In this document: one piece after another, positions 15,743-18,290 of the stretch
Position numbering within the stretch: position 1 is the first letter of the stretch
Layout: each line of letters starts with the position of its first letter
NCBI GenBank assembly: GCA_017621955.1
Contig: JAGASB010000223.1
Location: forward strand, 1 to 18,290
Source: Clostridia bacterium
GTDB taxonomy: Bacteria; Bacillota_A; Clostridia; Christensenellales; Borkfalkiaceae
Reading direction: 5' to 3'
Length of the DNA stretch: 18,290 nt
Notes under the pieces: generated by a model
Told to the model about the DNA's origin: nothing
Database searches by the model: none
Seen by the model: only the letters and a program-made list of their open reading frames with translations
Translations under genes and position numbers: made by a program

Positions 15743-16294
15743 TTATTCTTCCGCATATTCAGCAATATAAGGCAAGTTCCTATAATATTCCCCACAGTCA
15801 AGCCCGTAACCTATAACGAAAAAGTCGGGAATAGTAAATAACGATATATCCGCATCACATTTAACTAAGCGCCTATCGGGCTTATCTAAAAGTGTTATTA
15901 CCTTTAACGAAAGCGGATTTCTTGCTTTTAGCATTTCAACTAAATATTTAAGCGTTCTGCCCGTATCGATAATATCTTCCACGATTATAACGTGATAACC
16001 TTTCACGTCTTTATCTAAGTCCATTGTTATATTAACAGTACCCGAAGAAACCGTTCCATCAAAATAACTCTTAGCACACATAAAACCAATTTCACAAGGA
16101 ACGGTTATAGCCTTACATAAATCAGCCAAGAACACGAACGCACCTTTAAGAACACTAACTAATAAAATCGGCCTTCCGTCGTAAGAATCGCTAATTTCTT
16201 TGCCGACTTTTGCAATAGCCTCTTTAATTTGTTCTTCGGTTATAATAACACGCTTTATTCTTTTGTTAAACTCTTCAATCGTCATAGTTTTCAT
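15743..16294 (-). CDS. hpt: Hypoxanthine phosphoribosyltransferase
   Basis: This 183-residue purine-salvage enzyme converts hypoxanthine or guanine with PRPP to IMP or GMP. The PRPP-binding loop VIIVEDIIDTGRTL is at about 102-115. The pyrophosphate loop SVLKGAFVF starts near residue 47. The base-binding end VIGYGLDCGEYYRNLPYI is near 160-177. Length and motifs match Gram-positive HPRT; the family's usual 'DYAEKYRNLPY' reads DCGEYYRNLPY here. The ATG at 16294 has an AAGGGA site and a 26-base predicted leader. It is transcribed alone, between its own promoter and a strong terminator. A second in-frame ATG three codons in is less well placed for the ribosome site. Confidence 0.97.
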   Translation of the reverse strand: MKTMTIEEFNKRIKRVIITEEQIKEAIAKVGKEISDSYDGRPILLVSVLKGAFVFLADLCKAITVPCEIGFMCAKSYFDGTVSSGTVNITMDLDKDVKGYHVIIVEDIIDTGRTLKYLVEMLKARNPLSLKVITLLDKPDRRLVKCDADISLFTIPDFFVIGYGLDCGEYYRNLPYIAEYAEE

Positions 16295-16326
16295 AACAAT
16301 CCCTTTCCCTTTTGTGTGTTTTAAAG

Positions 16327-16355
16327 ATTATATCATATAAAAAGACATTTTTCAA
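16327..16355 (-). promoter_or_regulatory. hpt promoter
   Basis: Minus-strand TTGAAA (16350-16355) and a consensus TATAAT (16327-16332) are 17 bases apart. The predicted start is near 16320, about 26 bases before the hpt ATG and upstream of its AAGGGA site. Confidence 0.85.
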
Positions 16356-16375
16356 CAATATATTTAAACTTAAAT

Positions 16376-16407
16376 AAAAAAAGCACCTGACTTTTAATCA
16401 GATGCTT
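16376..16407 (-). terminator. Intrinsic terminator between the recombinase and hpt
   Basis: A 10-pair stem (16398-16407 with 16381-16390) has a 7-base loop. One pair is a U-G wobble only when read from the minus strand, which fixes the direction. It is followed by a T-run of seven, two of them within the stem base. It lies about 180 bases past the recombinase stop and just before the hpt promoter. Confidence 0.85.
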
Positions 16408-16589
16408 CTTGTATTTATTAGTTTCTTGGATTTTTAAGTTGCGCCTGTGCTCGTTATCTTTTGCCCTTAGCGACAAATTGCCCGTTTAATATTAGGCTGT
16501 TATCACGATACTATTATCCATATATTTATCCGCCGTAGCGGTTGTATTCAGTTTTAATTTTTTTAAGTTTTTCCCTTATCATTCTTATG
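16408..16589 (-). other. Recombinase-hpt intergenic segment, possible mobile-element end
   Basis: These 182 bases lie between the recombinase stop and the terminator. I see no RNA gene. On the minus strand an 18-codon ORF (16582-16526) reads MIREKLKKIKTEYNRYGG and begins 8 bases after the recombinase stop, without a good ribosome site. Its last codons form a short hairpin, CCGC-TACG-GCGG (16530-16541), with a UNCG-type loop. The rest has frequent stops in most frames and looks like decayed or non-coding sequence. As the junction between a core gene and a site-specific recombinase it is a candidate location for an attachment site, but the partner site is outside the window. Confidence 0.4.
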
Positions 16590-18290
16590 TTATATAAACA
16601 CCTTTACCGTCAAATCTTGCCATTGATTTGGTCTAAGCATGCCGTCTTTTTCCTTTCTATAAGACCTTGCCGATTTATAATCAATCGTAAATTCCCATAC
16701 CAACTTTTTCATATCGTTTGGCACGTCAATTAAGTCAAAATTCATATACCAATTAAAGCACGTTTCCGTTACGGGAACAATTGTATGAACGAACTGTTTA
16801 ATCACTTCTCTATCTACGTAGTGTTCGGTAAAATCCATTTTCGACAACAAGAAGTCTTCCACCTTTTTTGCAGGATCTTCTTCCCCGTCTTCGTTTGGAA
16901 CCATCCCCGCATCAAGAATACGCCTTTTGTTTATAAGTTCGATTTTCTCTTGCTCAATTTCCTTTTTGAGTTCTAAGTAAGATTCTTTCGGGATTTCGTC
17001 TTCCAAGCGCATACGAGTTAAACGTTTTAGTTTTTCGTCTAACTTTGCTATCTCTTTATCAACCGTTGCCTTAATTTCCGCCGCTTTTTGATATTCTTGA
17101 AACACACCGATTTGATATAAAGACGACACGTTATTTAGAATATCTTTCTTGTTACCCCATAACCCTGCGAAAATATGCCTTGCCATCATTTCTAATTTCC
17201 AATCGCATATTTCTCTAAGATTACAACTTTTTGAATCGTCAATCCCTGCTTCAATTCTAATATCCTTAGAACCATAGTTAAGTTGGTTATAGCATTTATA
17301 TCCATAGATGACTTCGCCGTTTTTATTTTTGCGCCATTTGTTTTTGCGCATTTTATAACCGCATCTACATTTTAATTTCTTCGTCCAAACGTCGCTACTT
17401 TCGTGAATGCCCGTTTTGTGAAGAACTTCCCCGTTTTCCGTACGGAATTTACTATATCTTGTACGTTGCTCTCTTATTTGCTTGCATCTATCCCATTGCT
17501 CTTCGGATATAATCGGCTCAAAATCGCCTTTTACGTAAAGATAGGTATCTTCGTCACGGTTTATAATAATTTTTTGGTCAAGGAAATTATTTCTTCGTGA
17601 TTTTAAGTACGCAGGATAGCCTTTATAGGTTGAGTTATGTAGTACTCGTGATACTTTCGCGTTCTCCCATCTAACTAACCCCGAACTATCTTTTCTTTTA
17701 CGTCGTATCATCTCGTCACGAATTTGAGATATTCCTTTGCCCGCCGAATACATATCGTAAATCATACGCACCGTTTCGGCTTGTTCTTCGTTGATTACGT
17801 AAGTTCCTTTTGCCTTGTCTCTATCATAACCAAGAATATTGCCACTTCCATACAAAACGCCCTTGTCTCTACTGATTTTTTGCCCCGCGCGCACACGCTC
17901 GGAAATTTTTCTACTTTCTTCTTGCGCAAGCGTTGCCATAATCGTAAGCCTTAGTTCGCCGTCTCCGTCCATCGTCCAAATATTGTCTTCTACGAAATAG
18001 ACTTCAATACCGTACTCTTTCAACTCTCTCGTAACCACAAGCGTATCAACCGTGTTTCTTGCAAATCTACACACTTCTCTCGTTACGATTAAATCGAACT
18101 TCTTTTGTTTAGCGTCTTGTATCATCCTTAAAAATGCAGGTCGCTTTTTCGCTTGCGTTCCCGTAATCCCTTCGTCGATATATTTCTTAATAACATACCA
18201 ATTCGGGTTTCTATCCGCCACGTCGTCGTACCATTGCATTTGATTTTCTAACGCCGATAATTGCGCTTCGTGTTCTGTGCTTACTCGTCC
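16590..18290 (-). CDS. Large serine recombinase (partial, N-terminus beyond the window)
   Basis: The visible 566 residues belong to a large serine recombinase that integrates and excises mobile elements. The frame is open to the right edge, where GRVSTEHEAQ supplies the catalytic-serine motif, so only a few N-terminal residues are missing. The resolvase domain includes REVCRFARNTVDTL and LAQEESRKISERVRAG. The recombinase domain follows (about 155-265) with NILGYDRDK and VINEEQAETVRMIYDMY. A zinc ribbon has Cys308, Cys310, Cys333 and probably Cys356. A charged coiled coil spans about 403-460. This order is typical of TndX/TnpX- and phage-type integrases. Its partner genes would lie to the right. 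It is oriented toward hpt and is probably the terminal gene of an integrated element. Confidence 0.95.
   Translation of the reverse strand, partial: GRVSTEHEAQLSALENQMQWYDDVADRNPNWYVIKKYIDEGITGTQAKKRPAFLRMIQDAKQKKFDLIVTREVCRFARNTVDTLVVTRELKEYGIEVYFVEDNIWTMDGDGELRLTIMATLAQEESRKISERVRAGQKISRDKGVLYGSGNILGYDRDKAKGTYVINEEQAETVRMIYDMYSAGKGISQIRDEMIRRKRKDSSGLVRWENAKVSRVLHNSTYKGYPAYLKSRRNNFLDQKIIINRDEDTYLYVKGDFEPIISEEQWDRCKQIREQRTRYSKFRTENGEVLHKTGIHESSDVWTKKLKCRCGYKMRKNKWRKNKNGEVIYGYKCYNQLNYGSKDIRIEAGIDDSKSCNLREICDWKLEMMARHIFAGLWGNKKDILNNVSSLYQIGVFQEYQKAAEIKATVDKEIAKLDEKLKRLTRMRLEDEIPKESYLELKKEIEQEKIELINKRRILDAGMVPNEDGEEDPAKKVEDFLLSKMDFTEHYVDREVIKQFVHTIVPVTETCFNWYMNFDLIDVPNDMKKLVWEFTIDYKSARSYRKEKDGMLRPNQWQDLTVKVFI

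Noticed and set aside
16355..16490. Minus-strand open frame across the recombinase-hpt gap (about 45 codons from a TTG)
   Set aside because: It has no ribosome site, runs straight through the intrinsic terminator, and its composition is unlike a protein domain.
16408..16589. A tRNA or tmRNA gene as integration target
   Set aside because: No T-loop GGTTCGAATCC-like sequence, cloverleaf stems or CCA end could be found on either strand.

Overview
The window looks like a chromosomal segment of a low-to-mid GC, endospore-forming member of the Clostridia (Bacillota), probably an uncultured lineage. The basis is Gram-positive style promoters and AGGAGG-type ribosome sites, frequent TTG starts, the Firmicutes neighbourhood rsmD-coaD-ylbJ/spoVV, and the spore gene spoVV itself. 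No species can be named from sequence alone. Almost everything is on the minus strand; spoVV is the only plus-strand gene.

Layout from left to right. (1) 42-4697: a three-gene minus-strand operon read as Ca2+-type P-ATPase, DegV-family fatty-acid-binding protein, GNAT-fold acyltransferase. (2) 4807-5328: a stand-alone DJ-1/PfpI protein with a near-consensus promoter. (3) 5444-8252: an ABC transporter gene (ATPase fused to FtsX-type permease) that keeps promoter, ribosome site and terminator but is broken by two nonsense codons and two single-base deletions, and has an ATT where its start codon should be. (4) 8415-12010: rarA followed by tex, a tight two-gene operon. (5) 12064-13041: spoVV (ylbJ) on the plus strand, divergent from rarA and convergent with coaD; its upstream region matches a sporulation sigma-E promoter. 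(6) 13027-15683: the alr - membrane protein - rsmD - coaD operon, with gaps of 1 to 8 bases. (7) 15743-16294: hpt with its own promoter and a strong terminator. (8) 16590-18290: a large serine recombinase, cut by the right edge of the window, which probably marks the end of an integrated mobile element lying to the right.

Most genes are housekeeping: purine salvage (hpt), cell-wall D-alanine (alr), CoA synthesis (coaD), rRNA methylation (rsmD), replication-fork repair (rarA), RNA-linked quality control (tex), calcium export and lipid handling. I did not find a convincing new multi-gene system. The points most worth a second look are the start-site architecture and the mobile-element junction. 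rarA, spoVV and alr have no Shine-Dalgarno sequence, and each has a -10-like element placed so that transcription should begin at or next to the start codon. The four leadered first genes have both a Shine-Dalgarno site and a 26-37 base leader. The rarA and spoVV promoters also physically overlap face to face, which could tie rarA shut-off to sporulation.
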